A stretch of DNA of 64,000 nucleotides from NCBI RefSeq assembly GCF_016086655.4, contig NC_052135.2, positions 16,644,363 to 16,708,362 of the forward strand, in the 5' to 3' direction. Position 1 is the first letter of the stretch; each line of letters begins with the position of its first letter. The DNA is from Lepeophtheirus salmonis. Its lineage: Eukaryota; Arthropoda; Copepoda; Siphonostomatoida; Caligidae. The translations under genes and the position numbers were made by a program. This document shows positions 35,421-48,709 of this stretch, one piece after another. The notes beneath the pieces are model-generated. The model saw only the letters and a list, made by a program, of their open reading frames with translations, was not told the origin of the DNA and did not search any database.

Positions 35421-38400
35421 AAGTATTATAATCAATAGTTACCCGAATATTGCTAATGCTAGGTTTGTGAAAGAAGAAATTACTAACCACCATTCATTGT
35501 CCCCATCTCTTAATTCTATGATTATGAACATAGAGAGTATATCATCTGTATTAATTATTTTACATTAAAAGTATATACATCCATATGGTTTTTACACCTG
35601 CTTATTGACCAATCACTAATCAGTATGTATGTAAATATATATTATGTATATGAAGATTAACAAAAGGCAACTAGTTACCATTTAGAAAGAATTCAAAATA
35701 CTAGACTGTGCTATGAATATATAGTTAATTGCTTTATTTCTGCTTCAGTGAGTAACCTCTTTAAGTGGTGCATTTAATACAACTACAATAAAAGAATAAA
35801 ACACTAATCTCTTTCATATATATAGTATTTAATACGTTTTAAGGGTTTCAATATCTTCATAGTGTTGTTAAATACATTTATATTCCACTTCAAGTTCCTT
35901 CAAGGTATTTTTTTTTCATAATAGATTATTGCAATAAAATATAAGAACTGTGTTGGAATCGGCTTTAAGCTAAATCAAAAGAAAAATATATATGTTTCTA
36001 TATTCCCATTGGTTAATAAGGCTCCAATACATGGAAATTGTTGTATGAGAAATAAAAAGATATTTGAGGTTTTGGGTCAAATATCAATAAAGATTAAATA
36101 ACATGTCATGACCAATACCTATAATTGAAATCCAAAGTAGCTGTAAATATTTCCTCAAAGGCCATGTGATATAATGTTTCAAAAGCCACATGAATATTAT
36201 CACCAATACGGAACTGTTGGTGAACGTAAAATGTTTTACATGAGTTTCTCTTTAAAAATTTGTGTTGAGGCTCTTTGTGAGATTCTAAACCAATTTAAAC
36301 TTATATTTTGGTCAGTAATCGGTGTAAGATAGTTGCCTGAAATCCATATTGACGTCAATTATTAAAATACCCTATTTTTTGATGGGGGCCAATTTTCATA
36401 CCAGAATCACTTGCAAAAAGGTACAAGCGCTTTTTACTAATCCAGAATAAAGGGCAGAATGATAAAAGTTCTTATTCGAAAAAAATAAAGACTTGAAGGA
36501 CTTGCTGTAGAGTATGACTAATTTTCATGTTCAAAATAAAATATTTAAAAATAACCATACTTTGACTCAAAATTGAAGATAAACTTTATTGAAGGACAAA
36601 TTTTCATTATTTCATGTAAATTTATTGAAGTACATATTAGGAAAAACCTACCCAAAAAATTACGGGGTAAAAAAGTTATATAAATCTAAAACTACTCGTA
36701 AACAAAATCGTTATCCACAAATATATATGTACAGTATATTTGGAGGAAAGACTGCTCAAACAGAAGGTACAAATACTAAGGATTAATAATTATTATTATT
36801 ATTTTCATTTGACCCATCCCTAAGTTCAAAATATTCAAGGTACGTGTGTTTGATGAGGTCTATGATAACGTCTCTTTTTTTAACTGCTTTTACGTGTATA
36901 AACATAGATATATATTTTTAGGTATATACGTACGTATAAAATTCAAACAAATAAATATTTTTTTAATATTATAATTGCTTAGCTATTTTTGCCGAAAATG
37001 TTTTTCTACTAAAGTCATTTTGAAGAGGGGGGGAAATGCCTCCAACGTTGAATTTTTGTATAAAGAAAATTCTACATAAAATAACATTTTGTCTTTGGAG
37101 TATAATGTTTCACACGTTTATTGTATGATATTTTTTGTTAAAGGTAATTACGATTGCATGTGTTTCGATACTTAAATTCTTCGGACGGAGGGGATTACTT
37201 GGATAGGTACCTATATAGATATATGATTGATGGCAATTCCTAATGCATTCTTCATCATACAAAAAATATGATGTCAATAAGGAAGAAGAACCGATTAAAA
37301 ACGATTATCAAAGATATATATATATATATATTTTTAAATATATAGGAAAGATTCTGTCGAAAATGCCAAATATTTTTTAAAAAATGCTTGTTTTTTCTTA
37401 AATAATTTTTGAAAAACAATCTAACTTAGCTTATTTAATAAAGACTTGGTCATGAATTAATTAATAAACGCTTATAAAAATAATAACTAAAAAAACAATT
37501 ATATTAATGAACAATATTTAATTAATGACCAATGCAAAAAAAAAAGAACAAAAAAATGTTGTTTTAATTAAGGTATAGCTAAGGTGAATTGAGGAGGGGG
37601 GATATCAATGCAAAATGCATGTCTATTGAACAAAACTATTAAGAATTGATTATGAACTTACTCAATATCAATGTAGGTTTGAAATAAGAATTTTGGTGGA
37701 TAATATTATTTTTGTACATTATTAGGCATTTTGAATTCCGAAAGAAAACCATAAATATATTATAATATTTTAGTATATATATTAATAAAGCAAGGTTTAT
37801 CTGGCAGGCCGTGCCAAATTTTCGATGGACAAAATATATTCAATTCTTTGTTCTTGAATAGATCGTTTTGGTGTTAACATCTCCTTCTGGAAGAAGAATT
37901 CCTGCCAATCTCGAGTGTATTTAAAAAAATGCATACTAAAATAATAAATAGTATATGTATATTTAATTACAATAAATTGTAAGTATTAATGCTATTTTAT
38001 GTTTAGAATGTTACTCCTCCTTCGAGCAGTAACTCCTCTTCTCAAAAAAGTAAATCATATAACAAAATATGAACAAGGCTTCTAATTCATTAATACCATA
38101 AGTATCGTGTTCTTTTCATGCTCTCCAAAAAAAACATCCCTACACATACTACTTACTCGTATACATCTCAGAATTGTGCCCAAGAGATTGGACGGATTTA
38201 TTCATAGGGGAAAAGTTGTACAACATTATCAAAAATGGTTCATTTCAAAAAGTTCACCCTTGTTCTAGGTATATCTATGACACTGTCGGATGATTCATAA
38301 CGAGCAAAATGATCCTAGAGGCTCTAATAAGCAGCACATCTATATATTTATTAACAACCTTTAAATTCCAGTAGATGTTCAGTCATACCTTGGATTATGA

Positions 38401-39109
38401 TTTGAATCTATGTCAAAAAAGTTGTTCTTAAATCAAAGTAATTGCTAGTTAAAAATGATAAAAAAGGACTGAGAGTAAAAAATGTACCACTCTTCAATAC
38501 CAATTACATGTTGACATTGTCTAGTTAGAATTAGTTGCAGATTTAGGGGCAAGTCCTGAGTAAAATGACAGATTTTTTGAATTTCTACAGCAAGGAAACT
38601 GACTAAAAAAGATACATATCATTTTTCATCATGATCCAAATGGAAAACATACACTGTATTTCCAAAATGCATGCAATATAACAGAAGTGCAGTTAGGATT
38701 TTTCAACTGAGAAGGGGGAAAGGGGTAATGTTCAAAAGTGTCACTAAATAAATTATATAATGTCTGGGCGGCAAAGATGTATTTCTAGAACTCAACTCCC
38801 TTAAATATTGGTCTAGTCTTGTTTAAGTTTCGAGGAAAGTGTTTTTGAACAATACAACATAGGTATATGTATCAAGCTATAGTAATATTACTATCCAACA
38901 TATTTTTGTTCACACGACACGTAAGTAATAGGTATTTTCATATCCTCTGGATCTACTACTTTTTTTCTCATTGGAAGCAAATTTTTCCTCATTTTCTAGA
39001 CAATACAAGAGATAACATCATATTTATGCTCTATATAGGTAAATAACACTAATAAGATTGACATACAAACAAACATATCTTTCAAAATACTATTATTTTT
39101 ATGTGTTTA
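35421..39109. other. AT-rich stretch, no gene seen
   Basis: This is a long gene-free stretch with an (AT)n run at about 37313-37331. A 65-codon frame at 36589-36786 is Lys-rich and unremarkable. Confidence 0.45.
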
Positions 39110-39598
39110 CTGCTGTTGAAACCCGTTCAACACCGAATTCATTTTTCAATTCAGTCTTTAATCATTTTTTCTAACCTAATTGGGATGGATATTTTGGTCC
39201 AAAAAGTGATCTTAGACAATATTTAATCGTTTTCAAATCATAAAAGGATTTTTTCTTTCTCAAGATATCCAGTAATATTTTTGTTCTCATTCTATGTACC
39301 CATTTTCTCCACACTCTAAATTTATAATTTGTTTAAATATATATATATATATATGCAGCATATTTAAATTTTATTTTAGGTACATGTTCGCAAGTTTAAT
39401 TCACACATTACGTCATCAACAATTCATCTGCAAATCAGTATGTACCGAATTTTAAATGATACCGATCCTGACCAAATTTTTCTTTGGAATCGATCTACAC
39501 CAAACTTCTTTAAAAGATCTTTTTTTTTTTTTTTGCTGTAGTAAAAATCATAACAGTCTCAATCCGGTTTAAGACTTTCAGAGCGAAACCCAACACTA
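39110..39598 (+). mobile_element. Family A hAT-type MITE, copy A5
   Basis: The left end TGCTGTTGAAACCCGTTCAA differs from the consensus TAGTGTTG at the tip. The right end GAGCGAAACCCAACACTA is typical. The flanks GTGTTTAC and GTTTGTAA agree at 5 of 8 positions. The interior has ACACATTACGTCATCAACAA, then a row of GACC-containing units (CCGATCCTGACCAAATTTT, CGATCTACACCAAACTTC). An (AT)n run lies at 39337-39354. Confidence 0.75.
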
Positions 39599-40229
39599 GT
39601 TTGTAAATTGTACAAATGTATAAAAAAAGGCAATTTCCTCCTCGACTCGACTTTATGTACAGTAAAATATCAATGTATGTTGTTTGTTATACAATTTCCT
39701 GAGAGAGTTTAATATGCTTTGTCCTCAATATTATATTGTACTACTATTTACATACTTAGTTAAATAAATTGAATGAATACATTGTACAATGGACATGAAT
39801 AGATGAGAAGGAACAAGAAGTGATCATTTCCATTTTGAAGATCAGTATCGTGAAGGTTCACACAACTCTTTTACGATTAGACATGCAAATAAGTGGTAAG
39901 TATATTAAACATATATAGACCCATGAGAACGATTTTTTTTGTCAATTATTATTTGTATAAAAATTATGAGAGCCCTCCTATTTACAAATCATACATAATA
40001 ATCAGTAATTTTCTCTGACGTTATAACAATTGTAATAATATCCAGATACATATATTTATAAAAGTTCTTAGATTCAATTGCATTTGATGATCAAATGGAT
40101 GTGTATTCAGTTGTTACCGGGTGCTTAAAAAGTCTTTAAAATCCCAATATCACATTAATTTTTTAATATGAATTAATCAAGATTAAGTAAAACACAGTTT
40201 TGTTTTGATATAAATATATTTGACATACA
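39599..40229. other. AT-rich stretch, no gene seen
   Basis: Nothing recognisable. Confidence 0.45.
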
Positions 40230-40990
40230 GAGTGAGGCCTCAAAAATTAGAAAATTTTAAAAGCCGTTTTGGCAACTACACATTTTTATTTTGTACAATT
40301 TTTTATGACAAACTTTTGAACAAAAGTTAGTAATTCAATAATTTTCTACACCTTTTATTCGATATGTCCCCTCTATTCTGAATTATTGCTTCAATAGAGG
40401 GGACGGACAGAAGCACAAGCTGGCCTTGATGAAGTCCCAGGAAAAGTTGTTCCCTTCCTCCGAGATCATGGCCTTCAGGGTATCGATATTCGGATGATAA
40501 GTCTTGTTTGTCTTGTCCTTCAAGACTCACCAAACAGTGAAGCCAATGGGATTTACGTCGGGTGAAGACGAAGGCCAGAAATATAACGGTCAAAATGGAG
40601 CCATTTTTTTCCTGCAGAAATACTGCACTTTCTTGGACGTGTGTGCAAGGCCCCGTCTTTGGTAAACACATCCCTGTCCCTGAGAAACGTGGTCATCGAC
40701 CGTGGCAAGACATAGTAACTTGTACTTAACGTTCTTGTTGACTTTTGCGTTGTCCTTGAAGAAGTAGGGAGGCATCTTGCTGCCGACAGACGCCACGACA
40801 CTAAGACCTATGACCTGATCTGGATATTTTTTCCTCAAGATTCCCTCCACCTAAGCTCTTGATTCGGGCAAAATCGATCCTTTCTCCTGTTCAGAACAGC
40901 GTCCACTGTGAAGATATTCTTGTCAGAGATGGACTTGTTTGTGTAGAAGATCGTACACCTCTGCCATTAGCCCGGACATTTTTGATCGCA
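40230..40990 (-). pseudogene. Mariner transposase remnant M4
   Basis: On the - strand the catalytic domain is readable across three frames. DKNIFTVDAVLNRRKDRF (about 40932-40880) carries the first catalytic Asp in FTVD. VEGILRKKYPDQVIGLSVVA and GSKMPPYFFKDNAKVNKNVK follow (about 40856-40735). FTKDGA (one frame) then AHTSKKVQYFC (another) holds the second Asp, so there is a frameshift inside the motif at about 40650. SSSPDVNPIGFTVW then follows (about 40570-40530) with the third Asp. The DNA-binding domain is missing. A candidate left end is CAGAGTGAGGC at about 40228, but no inverted partner was found. Confidence 0.82.
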
Positions 40991-41079
40991 CAAAAACAAA
41001 ACAAGCATCAAATTGTAGCTTTTTGTCAGTTCTTTTGAATGGCGCCTAGTACAAAATCGTCAGACTTTTAAAACTGAGA

Positions 41080-41245
41080 CTAGAAATCCTCGAAGAGAGT
41101 TCGAATTTTTGTATGTAAAGTATCCTAGATCATTAACATGATCTTCTTTGGCTTCAATAATAACCTAAAGGCGCGGTCGTAAATTCATACAAACATTATA
41201 AATAAAGTCTCTGTCAATTTTTTTCATCCTTTGTCGATAGGTAAA
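41080..41245 (-). pseudogene. Short C-terminal fragment of another mariner-type transposase
   Basis: On the - strand, MKKIDRDFIYNVCMNLRPRL followed by a stop and VIIEAKEDHVND resembles the last helices of mariner transposases (pattern ..F...C..F..R...VI...G.H...). It sits upstream of M4 in the same orientation but cannot be part of it, because M4 already has its own C-terminal region downstream. It may come from a second element. Confidence 0.45.
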
Positions 41246-43693
41246 TTCAGGTCTTTAATTTCACCATTGCGTATTTGGGAGCCTTTTGAATATACTTTCC
41301 ACCATTTAGAGTATTTCATTAGTTTGATGTCAAGGCTTTGGAGGCTTAAGTTATTTTCATTCAAATGTTATAATTTTTTGCTAGTCACTCTTGTAAAAAA
41401 TTTGTGGTATTAGGATACCCCGCTAGATATTCGACACAAGTTATTGATTTTGTTGATCTATGGGAGAATCTTTTACTCCAAGATCACACAGGGCGATATT
41501 AAATGGCATTATTTATCAAACAAGATTGGTACATTTTGTGCTACTACACGCAGCATAATTAATGATGCAGGATATTTCGTCCTGAATATGTGGAGAATTT
41601 CATTAGGACTACACTTTACCATATTATTTTTCAGAATCATGGCTGGATGAATATTGATCTTTTTCTTCTTCCGAGAAAAAATTAAAAAAAATTGTAATAT
41701 TTTATATTAAAATTTAATGGGCAGAGTTTCCATTTCATTAGGAAGGGATTATATAAATATCACAAGGACTTAACTCCGGAAGTTTTCAAAAAATTGCACG
41801 CGGTGGTGGGACACGCCGATTTCTTCAGGGAAAATTCAACTAATTTTTCGAAAAAATTTAATTTTCAAAAATACAAAGTTCTTTACAAATACAGATCCTG
41901 GATTTTCTGTAATACCTTTTTTGTGGTGTCAGGTCAAGTTTGAATGGCTGTTCTCAGCGAGGACGATCTTTTAGGTGTCCGCCTTTTTTTTTATACATTA
42001 AGAGACATTATAAGGTATAAAGTGGCTGATCTCTAGCTGTTCGATGATGTCAGAAGTGTTTCTGCCCGTATGGATCAAAGTAAGAACTAGTTATCTGTTT
42101 ACCTCAAATTTTTTTCTGGGTAAGGTAAAAACATGCTAAAGGTCTTGGTTTGAAACTTAATACACTGGCTCTTTTATTATTTGTACAACAGTATTATAGA
42201 AGATCTTTGAATCTTTCAAAAATAGGATTAAATATATGTTAAAATACTTTCAAATACCCGGTACTTCAAAGTATTTCAAAGACGCCCGACAAAAAAGAAG
42301 TATTGAGAGCTGATAAGACATTTTTAATTAAAAGTAGATACTTGATATCAAAACTGTTTGTGAATTATTTTTACTTGTCCGATTCAATTGACAAGTCATC
42401 TAGCTCAAATAATCACTTTGACTCTGAGCTGAGTCTGAGGTCACAATTTAATTAGATCTAAGTGCGACTTGACTTCAACTGAGATTTAATCATCTTCAAA
42501 GTAAAAAAAAAAAAAAAACATATGTATCATTAAAAAATAAATGGTGTTTAAATTTATAAATAATAATTATTTAAAAAAAAAGGTGTTAATAAGTCTCAAA
42601 TTTAATTAAGTATAAATCTTTTAAATTTTAGCCGTATCCAAAGCTGTTCTTACATGATGAGACTGATCAGTGTCGGTTTTAAAAGGTAAAAGGGGGGGGG
42701 GATGGTGTACCATTTAAAACATTAAATTTTATTATTTAATGTCTTAATATAAAAAGAGTCCCAAACATGATGCAAACATAACCACTAAAACAGGACAATT
42801 GGTTACCTTAAATTATATGCACTAGACTACAATTTGCAAATTCGAGTTCCTAGCGATTTCATTGAGAAATATCTACATTGATCAATTTAATATATAACTA
42901 TTAACAACGAAGGAACTAGCGGTCCCTAAATTTTGATGCCCTGTTCTAAATCTTAAGGCAAGGTCAAGTCGGACGAAGAAGTTGTCATATAAGAACTAAT
43001 ATCTAATAAATCACGTCGTTATATAACTACATCAGCAACGTCATTATCAATCAATCTTAATTATGCCTCTAGAGGGCATCTTAAAAGTTAAAAAAAATTT
43101 TAAGGGCCAACCACAGGGACAAAACCGATTTTAAATTCTTAATAAAATTCTCTTTTACAAGCTAATCCACATGTAAAATAACTAACATTGTTAAAACTTA
43201 TCTTCGGAAAAATTTCAATTGGTAACAATTTATGTGATTCCTTATAGATTTTTCTGTTTTCTTAAACAAATTATATCAAAAGATATATGATCAACTATAA
43301 CTGAAAATATATAAATTTAATATAGATAAAACCCTAACTAAAACAAATATATTTCCCTTGTTGGTTAGGACTCCATATGATAAAATAATCAATATATCAT
43401 ATCATCAGTTAAAATGTCATAATATTATATATTTATATATGTATTTTCTAAAGCCCTTAGAATACTGATAAAGAACAAACTAGGTACATAATATGTTCGG
43501 TACACTGTAAATAGGTATTATATTGTATACATATACTTTGTTTAAGTAGGTCGAAAACATTCTTACCTGAAACTATAATTCCTTTTCATTTTCTGTTTTC
43601 ATGAGATTTTTTAATATTTTTTTTTCTTTTAAGAAAAGCAATTTAAATTAGTGATGGCAAGGCTATAAAACTAGTATATAGGTATATAAATTG
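41246..43693. other. Stretch without an identified gene
   Basis: Positions 41246-41650 are less AT-rich than average and may be more of the neighbouring transposon, but I see no motif. A run of 16 A lies at about 42503, and a G run sits near 42692. Nothing else is recognisable. Confidence 0.4.
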
Positions 43694-44075
43694 TAATTTT
43701 TGAGCTTAGTCTGAAAATCCTGGACCGGTGCAAGACCGTTTGATTTTTAGTAGACGGAACTAATTCGGTCCTTTAAATAAATTCTGTTTGGATCGGTCTT
43801 CTTTAAAATTTGGTTTAGAACGATTTTATTCCATAAATTGTCCATTAAGTCATGTGTGCTCTATAATTGTTAACATCGATCGATAATAACGTCATATAAA
43901 GTTAAATGTGTTGCATATTAGTCATATTTGTTGAACTCATCAATCTGGATAGGGGGAAAATGGATCAATAATTTGACACCGGAAAAAAGATTTGAAAATG
44001 ATTATATTATATTCCAAGGTCTAAGATTAGAGTCTAGACCGAAAAATATCGGTCTTGGACCGAATCTAAACAATA
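43694..44075 (-). mobile_element. Family A hAT-type MITE, copy A7 (reverse, degraded ends)
   Basis: The left edge GAGCTTAGTCTGAAAATCCT then GGACCGGT is a worn reverse complement of the family right end. The right edge CGGTCTTGGACCGAATCTAA then ACAATA is a worn reverse complement of the left end. The interior has reversed GGTC units: CGGTCCTTTAAA, GGATCGGTCTTC and TTTGGTTTAGAACGATTTTA. The flanks are not convincingly duplicated. Confidence 0.65.
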
Positions 44076-44347
44076 AAAAATATGTACAATAGATATTATT
44101 ATAATCATTATTTTGCAATACAAAATAAGTTGAACGAAATTCAATGAAATAACATCCCTAGATAGATTGATATATATTACGTATAAAGCTCGACAAATAA
44201 TAATTTCCACGTAGTAATAAAAAAGAAGTCAAAACTACAAGTAAAAATTTGTAGTTTATGAAGTAAATAAATCTAGTAATGATAACTAAAAAAAAGGAAA
44301 TGAAATGAAGATATCGACGACTCTTACAAGGTACATAATCTCTACGT

Positions 44348-44522
44348 AAATATCATTTTGATACTCCTCAAGGATCAGGTAAATGATTTTATACTCAAGA
44401 AATATATACTTATTGTGCATATCGATCTGCTGTTTCTTCAAATATCATTTTAATACTCCTCATGTAACTACCAGGTAAATGATGATATACTCAAACGATG
44501 CATATCCATTTGCTATTTTTTC
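44348..44522 (+). repeat. Tandem duplication of a unit of about 90 bases
   Basis: Two adjacent copies start at 44348 and 44440, each with AAATATCATTTT.ATACTCCT, then CAGGTAAATGAT, ATACTCAA, GCATATC and TGCT.TTT.TTC in the same order. The second copy is 9 bases shorter. A third copy seems to begin at 44523 (AAATCAAT) but fades. Confidence 0.7.
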
Positions 44523-46647
44523 AAATCAATAAAATGAAACAAAAGTATAAACACAAAAACAACTACCTATTTACAAACTATAAATTAATAGCTATTAAAT
44601 GAGAGAAAATTGAGTTTAAATATTGTCAATCTATTAGCGGTTTCATAAAGGAATCGTTTTGTATATATATGCTGTATGTAGTCGCCATAATCAATAAAAA
44701 ATGTGACAAATGTTAAAAGAACATCGTTAAGGTATAAAACTATAATGATGGTTCCATCTGTGAATTTTTTTATTCATGCAAACCCCTTTTCTTTCTCTCC
44801 CCTCTGCTACTCTTGTCCGACTCTCCAAGCATTTCCATAAATAGCTATATTATCGCAAAGATGTTTCATCATCCTTAAAGGTTTTTAAGAGCGGTTCAAT
44901 TTCAAATTAAATCCATACTTGCTATTCAATTGTTTACGGAAACTCATATTTGTTTATGGGGTCATTCTTTTTTCAGAAAATTATATTCTCTTTCCACTTT
45001 TATTTGGAGCCACCCTCAAAAACAACGTGTTGGTTATGTTAATTTCTCCAATATTTAATTGTACTATGACATTTTTAAGCTAAGGTTAAGCCATCTTAAT
45101 TATTATATATTTTATTTATTGACATTTTTAGAAATCATTCTATTAAATGATTGGCCCATTTTCACTATGACGTCGTTATGACATCTTGGAGCTTTATTTA
45201 TTCAAGTATACGTGGTTTCAAGTTAATTCATCCCCCTACTCCCTTATTTTTTTATACCTGCCACAATTATTGACACGAGATATAACTAATAACTATTATA
45301 AAAATATGTGTTGGAGTTGGGCATTATATGTACCGACTCTGCAGTCCAAAATTTATTCCTTTCCATATTTTTAACCACATCGGATTAAGTAAATTTCTTC
45401 CTAGTGTCAAAACTTTTGGAATCCGAATAAAACAAGTACATCATCGCTTTAAAAATGTAGTCGTGTGAACGGAGACATTGTCTCGTCATTACTTCGTTAA
45501 ATAAAGTAAAGATTTGATTTAGTCGAAAAAACATGCAAGCATATAGTTTCGTTTTGGCATCGTTTTGTAATCGCCATCCAAAAAAAACAAACAAAAAAAA
45601 CATTATTCAACGAATACATTTCGTCAAGTCATAGGTGACGAAATTAACAATGCATTGTTGGAATCCCAAAATAATATTCAATATATTTGAATTTGTACTG
45701 AACATTTTATTTACTCAGAGCTGTAATACTAGCGTCTGGGCTCGAAACCAGGTTGACCACATATAAATTACAAAAATACCTAACATAAAATTTATGCAGT
45801 TCACAAAAATGTAAATTCGAAATAATTTTTACAACATATCTATTACTTAATTTTTTCTTTCTTGTACTAATTATATTAACCATATTATCCGGCTTGTTGA
45901 TAGGAGTTTTTTCTGATCGACGATCAATTGCGATATGGCGTTAATATATCACTGACTGCAGTATTGCAATCAATCCTGATCTGTATTTAGCTATATCGCA
46001 ACAAAAATAGCAAAAAAAATTACGTTTCAGCTGATCTCCTTCAATTCAAAATAGCCTTTCTTACTGGGGATACTCAAGAAATAGCAAAAAAGTTGAAAAA
46101 AACTGATTTATGTAGATATTTTATTATTCGCTGCAGACTATATTTTAGTTTTTTTGACTTTTTTTTTATTATAGTAAAATATTGTAAATAAATACATTTG
46201 AAAAAGGTGTATCAATTGATTATTTGTGTTAAAAAGCTATAGACATATATAGGTTTAAAGAAATTGTATATTTAAAAATGATCACAATTTAATTGATCGG
46301 ATCGCTGATAGCAAATGCCGTTCATCGTTATATCGTAGTGAATTTCTGATTGCATTTTTTTTTCCTGATTGTCATAAGCCTGCATATTATAACATATCAA
46401 GAAACACGGACTACTTAAGTCCATTGTTCGGAGATTAGAAAGGACAGTATTTCATTAAATTATGTTAGCAAAAACAAAGAATAATTACTTAATTATAACT
46501 TGTAAACCTTATACAACACTATAGAATTCTGCTTGTCTGTAAATTGTCTGCCCCTCGTAATATACGCAAATACTTTATATAGAAAGGTGGTTTTTTTTGG
46601 TTTTTTTGCAGAATACGCTAAAAGTAGACTACTCGGTTAACTCCATC
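44523..46647. other. AT-rich stretch, no gene seen
   Basis: Nothing recognisable. Two segments rich in GATCG (about 45915-45935 and 46295-46312) hint at a worn inverted repeat but are too diverged to call. Confidence 0.4.
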
Positions 46648-47858
46648 TACCGGGCCGTCCAGAATTATTTACCGATTTTTGTTCAGAACATATCGCGGAC
46701 AATAATGACATTTCGAATGACTTGAGAAACAATTTATTCATACATTTTTAGAATAATAATAGTGTGTGATCAAATTTAATCAATATAGCCACCATTTAAC
46801 TCAATGAGACTGGTCAGGCGACGTCTGAAGCTGCCACAGACTTGCTGGATGTAATCGGCGTCCATGGAGGCCCAGGTCTTGTTGACAGCAGCCTTTAAGG
46901 CATTTATGTTCTTGAGTCGTTTTTTGCAGGCCTTGGTCTCCACGTGCACCTAGATAGAGAAGTCTAGTGGGTTCAGATCTGGGCTTTGAGGGGGCCAGTA
47001 GTCCTTGGGCCAAAAGTTCATGTTGTCCTTGAGCCACTCCTGAGCTTTCTTGGAAGCGTGGGCGGGTCTTGGACGCCAGAATCTTCACTTAATCCTCTGC
47101 TGTTAATCTGTAGCCAGTAGGGAACAATACCGTCTTCATGTCCTTCCCGTTTGAGGCCACGAGACCCAACATCATCACTGAAGCTTTGTTGTTGCCACAT
47201 AGCGGTGCTTAGCTTGCACATCTCCAAAGCTTACAACACGGTCATTTTGCCTGTTGAAAACAGGATCGACCGTAAAAGTTTTCTCATCTGAAAAAATGAT
47301 GGTGCGTCCAGATGAGCTCTTGATATCATTCAAGATTTTCTTGGCACGCTCAAGTCTGACTTCTCGTTGACGTTCTGTTAGCAGAGGGCGTTCAGTACGC
47401 TGCAGGAACTTCCTCCAGCCCTTTTCAATGCCCTTGAAACAGTTGATCTCGACGTTCCCATCTTTATGGCCATGTCGGTAATGGACCTGTTGGGAGTCCT
47501 CTTGAACACTGCCTTTACTTGCCTTGTTGAGACAGTGGGCTTCCTACCAGCCCCAGGGAAATGCTTGAGATCACCCCCAGCCTCCAAGCGCTTGGAAACG
47601 TTGTAAATTGTCTTCAACGAGGCCCCAACCTGTTCCTTAATGTTACTATGAGGCACTCCCGCTCGGAGGAGGGCTGCAATTTCGATCCTCCTTGTTTCCT
47701 GATTGGACATGGTCTTACGTGTGGAAGTTGTTACGCTCTCACAGGAAGGATTTTTGTTTATTTTAACACTAAAAATACGAAACAATCAGATTGGTTGCCA
47801 CAAAACCTCTTAAAACGTATATTTACATCATCGGTAAATAATTTTGCACGGCCCGGTA
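46648..47858 (-). mobile_element. Full-length Tc1/mariner element M6 with both terminal repeats
   Basis: The left end TACCGGGCCGTCCAGAATTA and the inverted right end, whose reverse complement starts TACCGGGCCGTGCAAAATTA, match over 29 bases with two mismatches (both continue TTTACCGAT). TA dinucleotides are at both outer edges, as expected for mariner insertion. The length of 1211 bases is normal for the superfamily. The terminal repeats are well preserved relative to its transposase, which suggests a fairly recent copy that could still be moved if a matching enzyme is supplied elsewhere. Confidence 0.9.
46760..47710 (-). pseudogene. Mariner transposase of M6, broken
   Basis: The likely start Met is at 47710 (MSNQETRRIEIAALLRAGVP). 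The N-terminal part has two helix-turn-helix regions, the second ITDMAIKMGTSRSTVSRALK. The frame then shifts at about 47420 into WRKFLQRTERPLLTERQRE. The first catalytic Asp is in FSDEKTFTVD (about 47295-47266). The second is next to a further frameshift near 47070 (VQD, then AHASKKAQEWL). The third lies in WPPQSPDLNPLDFSI, followed by a TAG at 46950-46952 where a Trp codon would be expected. The C-terminus reads SFRRRLTSLIELNGGYID. At least two frameshifts and one stop make it inactive. Confidence 0.88.
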
Positions 47859-48709
47859 TGTCCCAATATATATTATAATCTTGCCGTTTTTGTAAAATGT
47901 AATTTTATAAAAAGTCATGAACATTTAACAAGCTTTTTTCTGAACTTTGAGATGTCAAGCTTGAAAAATGAGGTCTCAATCATCTAAGAAATGTGTCAAT
48001 GTAACTATTATGAGATGGGATTTACGCTCAAACAGAGCAAGATGGGGTTTCATCATAAAATAAAATATGTATTATATAGTCGTATACCACATAGACTATT
48101 ATTTTTTGGACTAAACTTTAAATATTTTAATATGACCTTTTTTAGAAAAGAAAACTTTTAAAAATAACTTATTTTTATGAAACAAAAATTACAAATGACC
48201 TTAAAACAATATTGAATGAATATTATTTATTTCAAAAATCCAAAATCACAATAATCACGGACTCTGTTTGTGAAATAAACAAATCTTGTAAATTTAATTT
48301 ATTCATTTAACATTAGGGTTCATTCTTCAACCACGTAGTTCTTTTTAAGGGTTTATTTAAAGAACTTCATTAAATGGTGTTATTTTTGACAACAAATATT
48401 TTTAGCAAAATGACATTTTTCAATTATTTTCAAATTTTTATCCTTGCTCCCTATGACGTCATTTATGCCATCTTGCCAATTTATTCTGGTCCATTTTTTT
48501 AAGTACCTCTTTTCCCATTAAGATACCACTTTGTTTGTTATAGTCACCTTGGATGAGCGCAGCCACCAGTTTCAACAAGTAAATGTCGTTGTAAAGTAAC
48601 TGTTATATTTTTAACATTAATATTTTTAGAAACGTGCAATAATTTGAGTGAACTACTTTCAGCGACATTTTTATGTGATAAACATTACAAAATGAATTAC
48701 ATTTGTAAT
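47859..48709. other. AT-rich stretch, no gene seen
   Basis: Nothing recognisable. Confidence 0.45.

Noticed and set aside
47561..47878. 105-codon open frame on the + strand
   Set aside because: It is the antisense shadow of the mariner M6 transposase N-terminal region.
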